Below are positions 21,657-22,327 of a stretch of DNA of 22,327 bases, in pieces. The stretch comes from Planctomycetota bacterium (GTDB lineage Bacteria; Planctomycetota; Brocadiia; Brocadiales; Brocadiaceae). The first letter of the stretch is position 1; each line of letters begins with the position of its first letter. Under the pieces are notes generated by a model. It was given only the letters and a program-made list of their open reading frames with translations, made no database searches and was not told the origin of the DNA. The position numbers and the translations under genes are program-made. The stretch covers positions 1 to 22,327 of the forward strand of contig JAHFOW010000026.1 in NCBI GenBank assembly GCA_023261465.1, given 5' to 3'.

Positions 21657-22259
21657 TTATGACTTCTTTTCTATAGAGGCAATTACCGTTAAGGTTGATG
21701 AAATCGTCGCTCCTTTAGTAATATTCAAACCCAGGGTCTTGATTCTGAGGCTGTCAATAAAAAGGAGCTTATCATTATTATATTCTATATCATATAAAAA
21801 ACTCTGTAATTTCTGTGAGCTGTCAAAATCGCTGATATCAAAGCTAATGGTTAACGCAATGAGATACGGTTTTTTATCAATAACTTCTTTTTTCAGCGCA
21901 GTACTCCTTGATACTACAAGCTTGTTTTTGTTTGCCAGGTTGTTGATCAATTCCTGTAACTTTGCATAAGCGAGTTCTTCTGTTTCTTCCAATAAAAATT
22001 TTTCCCTGAGATTGGTGTAGTATTTTTCCAGCTCGTCCAGGCGGGCTTCGTACTGTTTTTTTTTGGCAACGAATGAATAATATTTCACGAGGAGTTTCTC
22101 CTGATGGTCCAGTTGCTCTTTTGTTTCGTTTATTGATTCTAAAAAGGGACTCACCATATATCTATCAACGCCCATGCAAAAGAGTACGAGAAAGGCGACG
22201 ATCAACAGCGCCCTCTCCCGTGTTTTCATTCTCTTAAATAATTCAGAGGATTTAGCCAT
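21657..22259 (-). CDS. GspM/PilO-like inner-membrane secretion component
   Basis: The 200-residue product has a short cytoplasmic tail (MAKSSELFKRMKTRERALL), one membrane helix at about residues 17-35 (RALLIVAFLVLFCMGVDRY) and a coiled-coil stretch to about residue 105, rich in Glu, Lys and Leu. The C-terminal alpha/beta domain ends 'LFIDSLRIKTLG...TISSTLTVIASIEKK'. This layout is the one of GspM and PilO, where it pairs with GspL/PilN in the inner membrane. The stop is 7 bp from the next gene, and the preceding partial gene ends 5 bp before its ATG. AGGAT overlaps the start region. Sequence similarity in this family is weak, so the call leans on topology and neighbours. Confidence 0.65.
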   Translation of the reverse strand: MAKSSELFKRMKTRERALLIVAFLVLFCMGVDRYMVSPFLESINETKEQLDHQEKLLVKYYSFVAKKKQYEARLDELEKYYTNLREKFLLEETEELAYAKLQELINNLANKNKLVVSRSTALKKEVIDKKPYLIALTISFDISDFDSSQKLQSFLYDIEYNNDKLLFIDSLRIKTLGLNITKGATISSTLTVIASIEKKS

Positions 22260-22264
22260 ATCCT

Positions 22265-22327
22265 TTATTTCTCAATATTCCCTTTAATTCTGAATTTTTC
22301 CCTGCCCGTTTGCGTCTTGGTAACCGG
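22265..22327 (-). CDS. C-terminal end of a GspL/PilN-like gene (cut by window edge)
   Basis: On the minus strand the frame is open from the right edge to a TAA at 22265-22267, giving the last 20 residues, which end TGREKFRIKGNIEK. It stops 5 bp before the GspM-like start. In GspL/PilN families the protein ends in a beta-strand of this alternating kind, and its gene normally precedes gspM/pilO. The frame is seen; the identity is inferred from position only. Confidence 0.4.
   Translation of the reverse strand, partial: PVTKTQTGREKFRIKGNIEK

Noticed and set aside
1..22327. CRISPR array, tRNA, rRNA or transposase
   Set aside because: No regularly spaced direct repeats, no tRNA-like cloverleaf, no rRNA segments and no transposase-like frame were seen on either strand.

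Overview
The window is ordinary chromosomal DNA of moderate GC from a Gram-negative-type bacterium. The best guess is a planctomycete, possibly of the anammox (Brocadiales) type. The strongest clue is a Gre transcript-cleavage factor fused to a roughly 590-residue N-terminal region, an architecture I associate with the Planctomycetes-Chlamydiae group. Secreted proteins with signal peptides, a type II secretion cluster and intergenic spaces full of palindromic repeats fit this. The assignment is inference from gene content, not a database match. I see no rRNA, tRNA, CRISPR array, transposase or phage gene.

Layout. Positions 1-4069 hold the end of an EamA-type transporter, glutamate formimidoyltransferase, and on the minus strand rarA preceded by a Cache-HAMP membrane sensor that stops right after its HAMP domain. 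Positions 4070-5279 are a 1.2-kb gene-free stretch with the densest regulatory signal of the window: a minus-strand promoter for the sensor gene, a perfect CRP-type palindrome, a structured repeat, a c-di-GMP-I (GEMM)-like riboswitch candidate, and a short promoter-to-terminator unit. It precedes a secreted protein of unknown function (5280-6017). Next come a minus-strand glycerate 2-kinase and, divergently, the Gre fusion gene. Positions 9863-10551 are gene-free and built largely of inverted repeats; they precede a secreted Vps62-related protein.

From 12187 to 19740 all genes are on the plus strand: a small transaldolase/fructose-6-phosphate aldolase, priA, guaB, a CCA-adding/poly(A) polymerase-family enzyme with an HD domain, a universal stress protein and a PlsC acyltransferase. 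Apart from the short priA-guaB gap they are separated by intergenic DNA, so they look like loosely grouped housekeeping genes rather than one operon. The guaB product has clear eukaryote-type active-site signatures. At the right end a tight minus-strand operon (GspL/PilN-like end, GspM/PilO-like, GspC/PilP-like, GspF) encodes inner-membrane parts of a type II secretion or type IV pilus-like machine and runs convergently into plsC.

I found no complete, obviously new multi-gene system. The observations most worth following are the layered regulatory DNA at 4150-5170, the eukaryote-like IMP dehydrogenase, the Gre fusion, the output-less Cache-HAMP protein and the MITE-like nested palindromes.
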